A program made the translations under genes and the position numbers. 64,000 nt of DNA from Paenibacillus dendritiformis (GTDB taxonomy: Bacteria > Bacillota > Bacilli > Paenibacillales > Paenibacillaceae), in assembly GCF_945605565.1 (NCBI RefSeq), contig NZ_OX216966.1:1547501-1611500 (forward strand), read 5' to 3'. Under the pieces are notes generated by a model. It worked only from the letters and a program-made list of their open reading frames with translations. It was not told the DNA's origin and searched no databases. Below are positions 38,893 to 47,521 of the stretch, in pieces; the stretch's first letter is position 1, and each line of letters starts with the position of its first letter.

Positions 38893-40191
38893 ATGAAAGT
38901 ATTGATCATCGGCTCAGGCGGGCGCGAGCATGCGCTGGCATGGGCGCTGAAGCAGAGCCCGAAGGTCAGCAAGGTGCTGGTGGCTCCGGGCAACGCAGGG
39001 ATGGAGGATGTCGCGGAGACGGTTCCATTTCGGGTGACCGATTATGAAGGCATTGCAAAATATGCGCGCCACCATGACATCGATCTTGTCGTCGTCGGCC
39101 CGGATGATCCGCTGGCGGACGGCATCGTCGATGTGCTGCAGGCGCACGGGGTCCGGGTATTCGGCCCGGACCGGAAGGCGGCCGAGATCGAGGGCAGCAA
39201 GGTGTTCATGAAGGATCTGCTGCGCGCCTACGGCATTCCAACCGCCGCGTATGCCGCATTCGAGGATGCGGAGGAGGCGAAGCAATATGTTCGCGCGCAG
39301 GCGATGCCGATTGTCATCAAGGCAGACGGCCTTGCCGCCGGCAAAGGCGTCACGATCGTGCAGACCTTCGAAGAAGCGGAGCAGGTATTGAATGAGGTGA
39401 TGATCGAAGGCAAGTTCGGCGCCTCCGGCAGCCGGGTCGTCATCGAGGAATTCATGCGAGGGCAGGAAATGTCGGTGCTGGCGTTCGTGGACGGAGAGAC
39501 GGTGCTGCCATGCGTGCCCGCCCAGGATCATAAGCCTGCATATGACGGCGACACCGGTCCGAACACCGGCGGAATGGGTACGTACAGCCCGCTGCCGCAG
39601 TTCCGGGAAGAGGTCTTTACGCGGGCGGTGGAGCAGGTAATCAAGCCGACGGTGCGGGCGATGGCGGCGGAAGGCCGCCCGTTCCGCGGCCTGCTCTTCG
39701 CCGGGCTGATGATAACGCCGGAAGGGGAGCCGAAGGTGATCGAATTCAATGCCCGCTTCGGCGACCCGGAGACGCAGGTGGTGCTGCCTCGCCTGAAGAC
39801 GGATCTGTTCGACGTGCTGTGGGCCTGCACCGACGGCACGCTGAATCAGATCGAGCTCGAATGGCGTGACGAAGCCGCCGTATGCGTCATCGTCGCCTCG
39901 GAAGGCTATCCGGGCAGCTATCGCAAAGGCGATGTCATTACCGGGTTGGAGGAAGCGTCGAAGCAGGCGCTGCTCTTCCATGCGGGGACAGTTCGCGAGC
40001 AGGACGGGACTTGGCGGACGAACGGCGGGCGGGTGCTCGGCGTTGTCGGACGCGGCCCGGATCTGGCGGCGGCGAAGGCCAATGCGTATGAGGCGGTTCG
40101 CCAGATTCGCTTCACCGGCATGCATTATCGGACCGACATCGCCGACAAGGCGAACCGCCAGTTGGGGGCCGGTTCTGCGGGCACCCAGTAA
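38893..40191 (+). CDS. purD: Phosphoribosylamine-glycine ligase
   Basis: 432 residues. PurD joins phosphoribosylamine and glycine with ATP. ATP-grasp fold with GSGGREHALAWAL at the N-terminus, IKADGLAAGKGV near residue 140, PNTGGMGTYSPLP near 220 and VIEFNARFGDPETQ near 280. Last gene of the operon, closed by a strong terminator at 40263. Start codon ATG, with a GGGGGAC site upstream. Confidence 0.97.
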   Translation: MKVLIIGSGGREHALAWALKQSPKVSKVLVAPGNAGMEDVAETVPFRVTDYEGIAKYARHHDIDLVVVGPDDPLADGIVDVLQAHGVRVFGPDRKAAEIEGSKVFMKDLLRAYGIPTAAYAAFEDAEEAKQYVRAQAMPIVIKADGLAAGKGVTIVQTFEEAEQVLNEVMIEGKFGASGSRVVIEEFMRGQEMSVLAFVDGETVLPCVPAQDHKPAYDGDTGPNTGGMGTYSPLPQFREEVFTRAVEQVIKPTVRAMAAEGRPFRGLLFAGLMITPEGEPKVIEFNARFGDPETQVVLPRLKTDLFDVLWACTDGTLNQIELEWRDEAAVCVIVASEGYPGSYRKGDVITGLEEASKQALLFHAGTVREQDGTWRTNGGRVLGVVGRGPDLAAAKANAYEAVRQIRFTGMHYRTDIADKANRQLGAGSAGTQ

Positions 40192-40262
40192 CCAGTCGTC
40201 GTCCTGATACAGTATACCGAGCCCGGCTGTATATTTGCTTTTCATCCAGGCATGCAATAGAG

Positions 40263-40313
40263 AAAACCGTGACTCTTGGCCGCTTAACTGAGGCTGTGAA
40301 GTCACGGTTTTTT
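40263..40313 (+). terminator. Terminator of the pur operon
   Basis: AAAACCGTGAC and GTCACGGTTTT form a perfect 11-bp stem followed by T residues, 70 bases after purD. Confidence 0.9.
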
Positions 40314-40951
40314 ACTTTTGATGGTGAATAAGTGTTTTAGGCTCTTATGGGCAATATCCCCGTTACTCAGGAACTGATTTTTTTTAGTCATTTTCACCTT
40401 ATAGGTATGAACTCTTTCCTTGTTGGACTGGGAGCCAAACCTTGAACAACTGGTTAGAGAGTTCCGGTGAAATTGAGGCTGCTTGAAAAGGAGCATTGAC
40501 AAAGGCTGGTGAAGGGCGTACTGGTGTACCGGCTGCACCTGATCGGATGGGATACTGGAGCAAAGGGAACTGGAGAGGAACGAGCCTGACTGGATGGGAT
40601 ACTGAAGTGAAGGGCGGAGAGCGTGATCTTTGGTTTGTCCAAGTCGTGAAAAAACTAAAAGGGAACAGAAAGGGGATAGGTGTGACAATTATCGGTGCTT
40701 CTCTACTGAAAAAATAGAGTATTAGACTAGGAAAACATAGTTGTAGACTAGAAAAGCATTAGTCGAAAATCTCATCAAATCAAAGTTGCCAGTCTAATAC
40801 TCTATTTTCTCCATACATTAGGGAATTGGTTGTTCGCATTTCATTTCTGATTTTATTCTTAAATTTTATTCATTGAATGATAAGTTCAGTATTAGATGTT
40901 CAATGTTAGCATAAAAAGAGGGTTTAAATATGAACCTTAGGAGGAAATAAA
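40314..40951. other. Accessory intergenic region without a clear gene
   Basis: Contains two imperfect copies of GGATGGGATACTG (near 40545 and 40592), a weak open frame at 40496-40717 that I do not accept, the inverted repeat at 40711-40808, and an AT-rich segment before 40952 that probably holds the promoter of the third secreted paralogue. Confidence 0.5.
40711..40808. repeat. 98-bp inverted-repeat unit, MITE-like
   Basis: The ends AAAATAGAGTATTAGACT (40711-40728) and AGTCTAATACTCTATTTT (40791-40808) are perfect 18-bp inverted repeats around a 62-base AT-rich centre with two further TAGACTA copies. A near-identical copy of the right end lies at 42043-42063. No open frame. It could be a miniature element or a large hairpin. 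Confidence 0.55.
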
Positions 40952-41917
40952 ATGAATGTCAAAAAAGCAATTCTTGCATCTATGATCGTATCCAGTATGT
41001 TAGTGGCCGTGGCAGGCCCAATTCCTGCAGGAGCCGAGGCTGCGCAAGAGCAGAAGCAAACGAATAGTAAGAAGGTTCAAATCGACAAAACGATGGCCGC
41101 CAAGCTGCAAAAAGCGATAAAGCAGTTTGCGGGGAAAGAGATCAAGCTGCAGAATGTTGCCGAGTCATTAAGCGGTTCAGATGCGAAGGTTACATCGGTA
41201 GATGGTAAGTACATTGTCTACTTTAATTATAAAGAAGGAGTAGAGTCGATAGACGGACCGCTTCCACTCGATAAAATCAGCAAAGAGACTCAGGACAAGG
41301 TTCTGAAAGCGCTGAAAAAGGTATACGCAAAGAAAACATACGTCCTTGATAAAGAAGCGGTTCTGATGCAAACTTATGATGGAAAAAAAGAGAAACTAAA
41401 AGATTTTATCTCGTATAAGTTGACAGGGAAAGACTTTGAGGCAGTATGGAGGAATGGATCAGGTTTTGTCAGTGAGGTTACAATAAAGCTTGCCAAGGAG
41501 GATCTTGATTTGAAATGGCTGGAAACGGCAGCAAAAGCGATAAAAACGGCTTTCGATCATGATTTGAATGTAACAGAGGCGTTGCTTGTTTCTAGCGGGG
41601 AAAATTATTATATGTTGTCACTTGAGGATAACGCTGTATCACTTGTGATGGATGCAAAAAAGGGAAAGATTGTGAACGTATTTCATAATACAAGAAAAAA
41701 AGTAACGACCGACCAAAGGATTACGGCAAAAGATGCAAAGGAAGTGGTCGCTCCGCTTGCCAAGGAATTATTCAATATCGATATTGCGGGATATGAAGTG
41801 AAATGGGACAACACAACTAAAGATTACCGTTTCGTTAAAGGCAAAGAAACGATAGTGAGAGCAGCATTGGATGCTGATAAGAACGCAGTGTATATTATAT
41901 CAGATGGCTCAGAATGA
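40952..41917 (+). CDS. Secreted protein of unknown function, paralogue 3
   Basis: 321 residues from ATG 40952 with TAGGAGGA upstream. The signal peptide (MNVKKAILASMIVSSMLVAV, then PIPAGAEAAQ) and the modules (KLQKAIKQFAGKEIKLQNV; AKEVVAPLAKELFNIDI with KWD and AALDADKNAVYI) match the tandem pair at 3481 and 4505. It is about as distant from each of them as they are in their middle parts. It lies alone in a low-GC region bracketed by copies of a 21-bp repeat (40790-40810 and 42043-42063). Function unknown. Confidence 0.85.
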   Translation: MNVKKAILASMIVSSMLVAVAGPIPAGAEAAQEQKQTNSKKVQIDKTMAAKLQKAIKQFAGKEIKLQNVAESLSGSDAKVTSVDGKYIVYFNYKEGVESIDGPLPLDKISKETQDKVLKALKKVYAKKTYVLDKEAVLMQTYDGKKEKLKDFISYKLTGKDFEAVWRNGSGFVSEVTIKLAKEDLDLKWLETAAKAIKTAFDHDLNVTEALLVSSGENYYMLSLEDNAVSLVMDAKKGKIVNVFHNTRKKVTTDQRITAKDAKEVVAPLAKELFNIDIAGYEVKWDNTTKDYRFVKGKETIVRAALDADKNAVYIISDGSE

Positions 41918-41990
41918 TTGGTGCGTCAATGTCATCGGTCTAAAAATACAGGCTCAAATGCATGTACAAATTCTAATTTTTACCCAAATG

Positions 41991-42014
41991 GCTCGGGGGT
42001 CGCACCTCCCGAGC
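41991..42014 (+). terminator. Hairpin after secreted paralogue 3
   Basis: GCTCGGGGG pairs with CTCCCGAGC (one mismatch) with a 6-base loop; no T run follows, so only a probable terminator. Confidence 0.5.
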
Positions 42015-42042
42015 TATTCGTGTTGTGAATGGACTGTTGTGT

Positions 42043-42063
42043 CAGTCTAATACTATATTTTCT
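42043..42063 (+). repeat. Direct copy of the 40790-40810 repeat end
   Basis: Matches 40790-40810 at 20 of 21 bases (core CAGTCTAATACT, then TATTTTCT). The two copies bracket the third secreted-protein gene. Confidence 0.6.
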
Positions 42064-42400
42064 GATTCAAATCTATTTATGGACTTTATCGGTGGCTTAG
42101 TCTAAAACAATGCGTAATTTTTCAATTCTTGAAAAGGAACCACTTGGCCCTGATTTATAGCCAGCATATGTTATCACTAAGTTGAATGTGCATGATATTG
42201 CGCTTTATAAGTTCACCCCTATGGCGGATGATCTGGTTATTGGTGATATCAGCGATATATCGGTAGTGAGATGCGGGTCCTTTGCTTATATTAGACGGTA
42301 CATATGCTTTTTATATTGGGTTTGTGGAATGTCTCCGTATATGCAAGCTGAGTCCCCCAAATATACCCAGATGATGCAGGCACACTGGAGGACTCCTACT
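42064..42400. other. AT-rich region, no gene accepted
   Basis: A frame at 42182-42436 (84 codons, TTG start) overlaps the minus-strand membrane-protein gene and lacks a ribosome binding site. Otherwise nothing recognised. Confidence 0.5.
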
Positions 42401-42610
42401 CTACTCGTTAAAGTTTTTTTTGAGGATATACTTTAATGCCAACCCGATAATGAATAACAAGGCGAATATTGAACCTAATGTCATATAGTAGTAGTCAATT
42501 TTATTTTTTGTGATTAGGATAGTGAAAAATTTAGAACCAAAGATAACAACACCTGGGATCCCGGCGTAAATGAAAAGAGTTTTAAGTGTTTTCAGCAGTT
42601 TGATTTTCAT
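42401..42610 (-). CDS. Small membrane protein of unknown function
   Basis: 69 residues from ATG 42610 (a GTG at 42622 is the alternative); neither has a good ribosome binding site, but the start lies four bases after the stop of the broken peptide frame upstream, so coupling is plausible. Two hydrophobic segments (about residues 8-30 and 42-60) are joined by a short loop, with a basic start MKIKLLKTLKTLF and a basic end KYILKKNFNE. Its size and position right after a Cys-rich peptide remnant recall bacteriocin immunity proteins, but this is inference. It may itself be a relic. Confidence 0.5.
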   Translation of the reverse strand: MKIKLLKTLKTLFIYAGIPGVVIFGSKFFTILITKNKIDYYYMTLGSIFALLFIIGLALKYILKKNFNE

Positions 42611-42614
42611 TTTT

Positions 42615-42940
42615 CTAATCACATGCGCAATTATCGCAAATTAATTTGGTAGCCACTGTACACACAAGACCGCCAACTCCTTCGAATGCTGCACCTTGGC
42701 TTCTTTGTTAAGTGAAAGATTGCCGGTGAGCTTCTCTATTATTTTATTATCATGAACTGTAAAAAATTAGGAGCTGTGGCTTTCAACATATTCCCCTAAG
42801 CTGTGGATATCATTCATTCGAATGGTTGCATCATCGTAGCCATTAGCGATACCTTCGTCCAAACCTACCGATACGATCGTCAGCATTGAGAAAACCAACA
42901 CTAAGCTCAAAAAAGTTTTAAATATGGAATTATGGATCAT
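42615..42940 (-). pseudogene. Broken gene for a secreted Cys-rich peptide precursor
   Basis: ATG 42940 follows AAGGAGGT on the minus strand. The first 57 codons encode a Sec-type signal (KTFLSLVLVFSMLTIVSV) and a polar leader and end at TAA (42767-42769). The same frame continues after the stop with FFTVHDNKIIEKLTGNLSLN; then homology-like content passes to another frame (42707-42615) reading GVGGLVCTVATKLICDNCAC near its end. I read this as one ancestral gene of about 110 codons with a nonsense mutation and a frameshift. The C-terminal Cys/Thr-rich segment is bacteriocin-like. Alternatively the 57-residue peptide is a gene in its own right, for example a signalling propeptide. Confidence 0.45.
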
Positions 42941-42968
42941 TGCAATTATACCTCCTTCAATTTTAACA

Positions 42969-42992
42969 TTGTGGATTGGTTGTAATCCACAA
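42969..42992 (-). promoter_or_regulatory. Perfect 9-bp palindrome upstream of the peptide gene
   Basis: TTGTGGATT and AATCCACAA with a 6-base spacer, 29 bases before the ATG at 42940. Probably an operator for a dimeric regulator, or a 5' leader hairpin. Confidence 0.45.
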
Positions 42993-43201
42993 ATATTTAC
43001 AATATTATCCTAACATCATTGTTTCGGGTTGAGTCTTTAAAGTAATTCATAAAATCGCCCTTTTTCCATAAAACGGGTTAAGCGCGAGCGAATCTTGAAA
43101 TTCGTCAACCGATCATGAAAACGGTATATTGCCTGCATGTCGGCTCATCTCCTATGCTGGGGGGAGGGAATGATTTCCAATCAAAGAAAGGGGATGATGC
43201 A

Positions 43202-46200
43202 ATGATGAACCTGATTATGAAAAGATGGGCTAAGGTCCCTCGCATGATGGCGGCTTGGCTTGCTCTGCTGCTCGTTGTCGGTTGTCTTCCGGCATGGCCG
43301 GTGCAGGCAGCGGCCGAAACGGTAGAGGGGGCAGAGTTCGATCAGCTGCGCGCGCGTTGGGTGGAGTTTTTGACCGGGGGGACGGCTTATGATCCGGCGG
43401 ATCCGGATATTGCGCTCGCGATCGAAGCGGTAAGCTCGAATGTCTCCAATGCGGAGGGGAGCGGGCTGTGGGATCGGATGAATAAGGAAGCGGGCCGCGC
43501 CTATTTGTGGAGTGATCTGCAGGGCACCGCTTCGGATCAGATGTCCGCCGGTTATGTGCGGCTGAAGCAGATGGCGCTCGCTTATTCGACGTACGGCTCG
43601 CCGCTCTACCGGAACGAGGAGTTGAAGCGGGATATTGTCGGCGGGCTGGACTGGATGTATGCCAACCGCTATAACGAGAACAAAAGCGAGACTGGCAATT
43701 GGTGGGATTGGGAGATTGGCACGCCGCAAAATCTGAACGATACCGTCGTGCTTATGTATGATGCGTTGACGCCGCAGCAGATCGGGAATTACATGAAGGC
43801 GGTGGACCGCTTCGTGCCGGATCCGACGCGGCGGACGAATCTGCCCAGCCTTGTAGAGACCGGGGCGAACCGGCTTGATAAGGCGCTCGTCGTTATTATT
43901 CGGGGCGTGCTTGAGGAGCGGAGCGCGAAGATCGAGCAGGGGCGTGACGCGATCAGTCAAGTGTTCGATTATGTGACCCGAGGGGACGGATTTTATAAGG
44001 ATGGTTCCTTCATTCAGCATGTCAATATCGCATATACGGGGAGCTATGGCGGCGTGCTGCTCAATGATATGGGCAAGCTGCTGACCGTGCTGGCCAATTC
44101 CCGATGGGCGATCACCGACCCGAAGCTGGAGCATGCCTACAGTTGGGTGACGGATTCCTATGAGCCCCTCGTGTATCGGGGCAAAATGATGGATTTGGTG
44201 TTCGGGAGGGCGCGGTTCCGCAGCTTCGAGAAGAAGAACCCGCCGTTCACCGGCATCCTGCGCATGGCGCGGTATGCGCCGAAGGAGATCGCGGACGATT
44301 TCAACGGAATGGTCAAAAATTGGATTCTGTCCGATACGACACGGACCCGGCCTTATGACGGGTTGGGGGTGGCAGATATTGTGCTGCTTCGCTCCGTCCT
44401 CGACAATCCGGACGTTCCTGCGCATCCCCAGCGGATTGGGCATACGACCTTCGCCGGCATGGATCGAATATCGCATCTGCGAGAGGATTACGCCTTCGGC
44501 ATCGAGATGTCTTCCTCGCGCATTGCCAATTATGAGAACAGCATCAGCGACAGCGTGACGAGCTGGCATATCGGGGAAGGGATGACGTTCCTGTACAACG
44601 CCGATGCGCAGCAGTTCAACGATGGATTCTGGCCGACGGTGAATCCGTTCCGGCTGCCGGGAACGACCTCGGACGGCGCTCCGCGGCGGTCTCCGAAGAC
44701 GACGTCGAAGTCATGGGTCGGCGGCACGTCCATCGACGGGTTGTATGGAGCTGCCGGGATGGATCTGAACCCGGACAACAGCACGCTCGCCGGCAAAAAA
44801 TCATGGTTCCTGTTCGACGACGAGATCGTTGCCCTGGGCGCAGGAATCGGCAGTACCGATAACCGGAAGATCGAGACGATCGTAGAGAACCGCAAAATTA
44901 ACGCCCATGGAGACAATGCGCTGACGATTAACGGACAGACGCAGCCGGCGGAGCTTGGCTGGTCCGATACGGTGAAGGGCGTCCGGTGGGCGCATCTGGA
45001 AGGGAATGTTCCGGGAGCCGATGTCGGATATTATTTCCCGGAGCCGGCTGCGGTCACCGGATCGCGGGAAGCGCGCACCGGGGCGTGGAGCAATATTAAT
45101 CAGGGCGATTCCCCGGCGCCAATCACCCGCCATTATGTCAGTCTGGCGCTGGAGCATGGAGTGCAGCCGTCTGACGCATCGTACTCTTACGTGCTGCTCC
45201 CGAATAAGGATGCGGCTGCGACTGAAGCGTACAGCGCCCGGCCTGACATAGAGGTTATCCGCAATTCGGCGGATATCCAAGCCGTGAAGGAAACGCGGCT
45301 TGGCTTGACGGCGGCGAATTTCTGGCATGCGGGCACTGTCGATCTCGTGCGCAGCGAGCAGCCGGCATCGGTGATCGTGAAGGAGGAAGGGAACGAGCTG
45401 ACGATGTCCGTGTCGGATCCGACGAAAAACCAAGGCACCCTCATCCTCGAGATCGGGAAGCCGGGATTCGAGGTGCTGTCGAAGTCCGACACGGTGACCG
45501 TCCTGCGGACATCGCCAACGATTCAACTGAAGGTGAATGCCGCCGGGTCGCTGGGGACGGCGCATCAGGTGAAGCTGACGTATGATGCGGAGGCGCCGGT
45601 TTATTTTCCGCCCGTTCAGGAAGAGCAGTTCGCTCCCGTTGGCGATTCCTTCGTATGGGATGGAGCCAATGCCAATACGAACTTCGGCAGCTCCACCTAC
45701 CTTGTGGCGCGGAACGGAGGCAGCGGCTTCAAGCGCCAATCGTTCTTCAAGTTCGATCTGGGCGGCTACACGGGTGAGGTGAATGCCGCTAAATTGTGGG
45801 TGTATGGCAGTACGGATCAGCCGGGAGGCGTCACGGCTTTGGCGGTAGCGGATGACAGCTGGACGGAATCGGAGGTGACCTGGAGCCGGAAGCCGGCGCT
45901 GGGCCAGAAGCTGGATACAGCCTCCTTCGATACGGCGGCGGGGTGGAAGGCGTTCGATGTCACTTCCTTCGTTCAAGCGGAGCTCTCCGGCGACGGGATC
46001 GTCAGCATCGGCATCGATACGGTCGATAACCGCTATGCGAGCATGAACAGCCGGGAAGCGGCGGAACATCGGCCATATCTGCAGGTGCTGTCCAGCGGGA
46101 ATGATGCGACGCCGCCGGTTACGTCCGATGATGCCGATGAGGAATGGCACCGGACCGCCCGGCAACCGGGAAGCGGTGAAGTCGGCTCAGGTGAAGATCG

Positions 46201-46306
46201 ACAAGATGGGGCCAGTCATTGCCCCGACGGTAACCGAAATCGTGTACCAGACGGAAGCGGCGGTGTTCCATGCAGCGGTGGAGGATGCCTTAAGCGGGGT
46301 ATCTGA
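43202..46306 (+). CDS. Polysaccharide lyase family 8 with DNRLRE domain, C-terminus frameshifted
   Basis: 1034 residues from ATG 43202, eight bases after AAGGGGA. A signal peptide (to about VQAAAE) precedes an alpha-toroid with the PL8 motif NWWDWEIGTP near residue 166 and the catalytic His-Tyr segment QHVNIAYTGSYGG near 272, then the beta-sandwich domains. PL8 enzymes cleave hyaluronan, chondroitin or xanthan by beta-elimination outside the cell. A DNRLRE-type carbohydrate-binding module (FAPVGDSFVWDG, FFKFDLGGYTGEVNAAKLWV, ending HRPYLQVLS) follows at about residues 830-980. After DEEWHRT (about 46150) the frame turns to nonsense-like sequence, while another frame continues GNREAVKSAQVKIDK and VEDALSGVSEVTYSL: an out-of-frame deletion removed part of Ig-like repeats and the tail is lost. 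The catalytic part is intact. Confidence 0.88.
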   Translation: MMNLIMKRWAKVPRMMAAWLALLLVVGCLPAWPVQAAAETVEGAEFDQLRARWVEFLTGGTAYDPADPDIALAIEAVSSNVSNAEGSGLWDRMNKEAGRAYLWSDLQGTASDQMSAGYVRLKQMALAYSTYGSPLYRNEELKRDIVGGLDWMYANRYNENKSETGNWWDWEIGTPQNLNDTVVLMYDALTPQQIGNYMKAVDRFVPDPTRRTNLPSLVETGANRLDKALVVIIRGVLEERSAKIEQGRDAISQVFDYVTRGDGFYKDGSFIQHVNIAYTGSYGGVLLNDMGKLLTVLANSRWAITDPKLEHAYSWVTDSYEPLVYRGKMMDLVFGRARFRSFEKKNPPFTGILRMARYAPKEIADDFNGMVKNWILSDTTRTRPYDGLGVADIVLLRSVLDNPDVPAHPQRIGHTTFAGMDRISHLREDYAFGIEMSSSRIANYENSISDSVTSWHIGEGMTFLYNADAQQFNDGFWPTVNPFRLPGTTSDGAPRRSPKTTSKSWVGGTSIDGLYGAAGMDLNPDNSTLAGKKSWFLFDDEIVALGAGIGSTDNRKIETIVENRKINAHGDNALTINGQTQPAELGWSDTVKGVRWAHLEGNVPGADVGYYFPEPAAVTGSREARTGAWSNINQGDSPAPITRHYVSLALEHGVQPSDASYSYVLLPNKDAAATEAYSARPDIEVIRNSADIQAVKETRLGLTAANFWHAGTVDLVRSEQPASVIVKEEGNELTMSVSDPTKNQGTLILEIGKPGFEVLSKSDTVTVLRTSPTIQLKVNAAGSLGTAHQVKLTYDAEAPVYFPPVQEEQFAPVGDSFVWDGANANTNFGSSTYLVARNGGSGFKRQSFFKFDLGGYTGEVNAAKLWVYGSTDQPGGVTALAVADDSWTESEVTWSRKPALGQKLDTASFDTAAGWKAFDVTSFVQAELSGDGIVSIGIDTVDNRYASMNSREAAEHRPYLQVLSSGNDATPPVTSDDADEEWHRTARQPGSGEVGSGEDRQDGASHCPDGNRNRVPDGSGGVPCSGGGCLKRGI

Positions 46307-46385
46307 AGTTACCTATTCATTAGAAGGAAATGTAACGAAGGAACCGCTGGCGAGGCGCAGCAAATTAAATAACAATTCCAAGGAT

Positions 46386-46427
46386 AAGCATGCAGAATCT
46401 CGTGCCGCGGGGTCTGCATGCTTTTCT
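46386..46427 (+). terminator. Terminator downstream of the lyase gene
   Basis: AAGCATGCAGA and TCTGCATGCTT form a perfect 11-bp stem followed by TTTTC. Confidence 0.8.
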
Positions 46428-46513
46428 CGTGTCTCCGGGAGAAGTAATGAGCATGAAAGAGGGATAGCGAGAACGAATGTATACTTCTCCTGTTTTCGGG
46501 GTACAAAACGGGC

Positions 46514-46542
46514 TTGTTAATTCTGGATTACGGGCATATAGT
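46514..46542 (+). promoter_or_regulatory. Probable promoter of the ABC transporter-TetR genes
   Basis: TTGTTA (46514-46519), 17-base spacer, TATAGT (46537-46542), about 40 bases before the start of the ATPase gene. Confidence 0.45.
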
Positions 46543-46583
46543 GTACTTGTAATTTGATTTCAGTATAAATGGAGCGTGATGAG

Positions 46584-47519
46584 ATGGATGTCGTTCATTT
46601 CGCCGAGTTGACGAAGAGATACGGGAAACAGCGCGGGATTGAACAGCTTCATCTGACGGTGAAGCAGGGAGAGATGTTCGGATTTATTGGACCGAATGGA
46701 GCCGGAAAGTCTACAACGCTTCGCACCTTGATGCAGTTGATTCATCCGACCTCCGGCACGATCGAGCTGTTCGGGCAGCGGGTGGAGCGTGATCGGCCCG
46801 ATCTGCGCCGACGGATGGGCTATTTGCCTTCGGAGGTGCATTTTCACGAAGATCTGACGGGGCTGGAGGTGCTGGATTTCTCGGCACGCGTGCATGACAA
46901 GCGGTTGAAGGAGACGCCGGCGCTGGCCGATGCCGAGCGGCTCGGGCTGGATGTGCGCAAGCGGGTGAAGTCGTATTCGCTGGGCAACCGCAAGAAGCTG
47001 GGGATTGTGCAATGTCTGCTCCACCGGCCGGAGCTGATCGTCATGGATGAACCGACATCAGGCCTTGATCCGCTTATGCAGCATACGTTTTTCGAGATGC
47101 TGCGGGAGCATAATGAGCAGGGGGCGACGGTGTTCTTCTCGACGCATGTGCTGAGCGAGGTGGAGAAGCTGTGCTCCCGTGTCGCCTTCATCCGCGACGG
47201 CCGCATTCTGCGCGTGAGCGAGGTGGACCGGATTCCGGGCAAGGATGAGCGAATCGCTCATATCCGCTTCCGGCAGCCGGGCAATCAGATCGAAGCGTAT
47301 CATCTGACCGCGCTCGATCCCGGAGCCTCCTTCGACGGAACCGAGCACCGCCTTACGCTGCGCCGGCCGCTGCAGGGGGCTTTGCGGCAGCTGTCCGCTT
47401 ACGATATCGATGATATCCGCATCGATCAGCCGACGCTGGAGCAGTTGTTCATGGCGGAATACGAAGGGCCGGCCGCAACGGAACCGAAGCTCGCGGCCGA
47501 TGGAAAGGAGCGTGAATAA
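46584..47519 (+). CDS. ABC transporter ATP-binding protein
   Basis: 311 residues from ATG 46584, nine bases after GGAG; an ATG at 46569 overlaps that site. Walker A is GPNGAGKST near residue 36, the signature motif is degenerate (SYSLGNRKKLGIVQCLL, with SLGNR in place of LSGGQ), Walker B LIVMDEPTSGLDP near 153 and the H-loop FSTHVLSEV near 187. The type is the CcmA/BcrA-like ATPase of drug or peptide exporters. The permease gene follows after two bases and a TetR regulator after that. Confidence 0.92.
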   Translation: MDVVHFAELTKRYGKQRGIEQLHLTVKQGEMFGFIGPNGAGKSTTLRTLMQLIHPTSGTIELFGQRVERDRPDLRRRMGYLPSEVHFHEDLTGLEVLDFSARVHDKRLKETPALADAERLGLDVRKRVKSYSLGNRKKLGIVQCLLHRPELIVMDEPTSGLDPLMQHTFFEMLREHNEQGATVFFSTHVLSEVEKLCSRVAFIRDGRILRVSEVDRIPGKDERIAHIRFRQPGNQIEAYHLTALDPGASFDGTEHRLTLRRPLQGALRQLSAYDIDDIRIDQPTLEQLFMAEYEGPAATEPKLAADGKERE

Positions 47520-47521
47520 TC

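Noticed and set aside
40496..40717. 73-codon plus frame with Gly/Arg-rich translation
   Set aside because: No start signals; overlaps short direct repeats and reads like translated non-coding DNA.
42182..42436. 84-codon plus frame
   Set aside because: TTG start without a binding site and overlap with the minus-strand small membrane protein gene.
43181..46165. Two 450-460 codon minus-strand frames opposite the polysaccharide lyase gene
   Set aside because: Antisense shadows; the plus-strand product has clear PL8 motifs.
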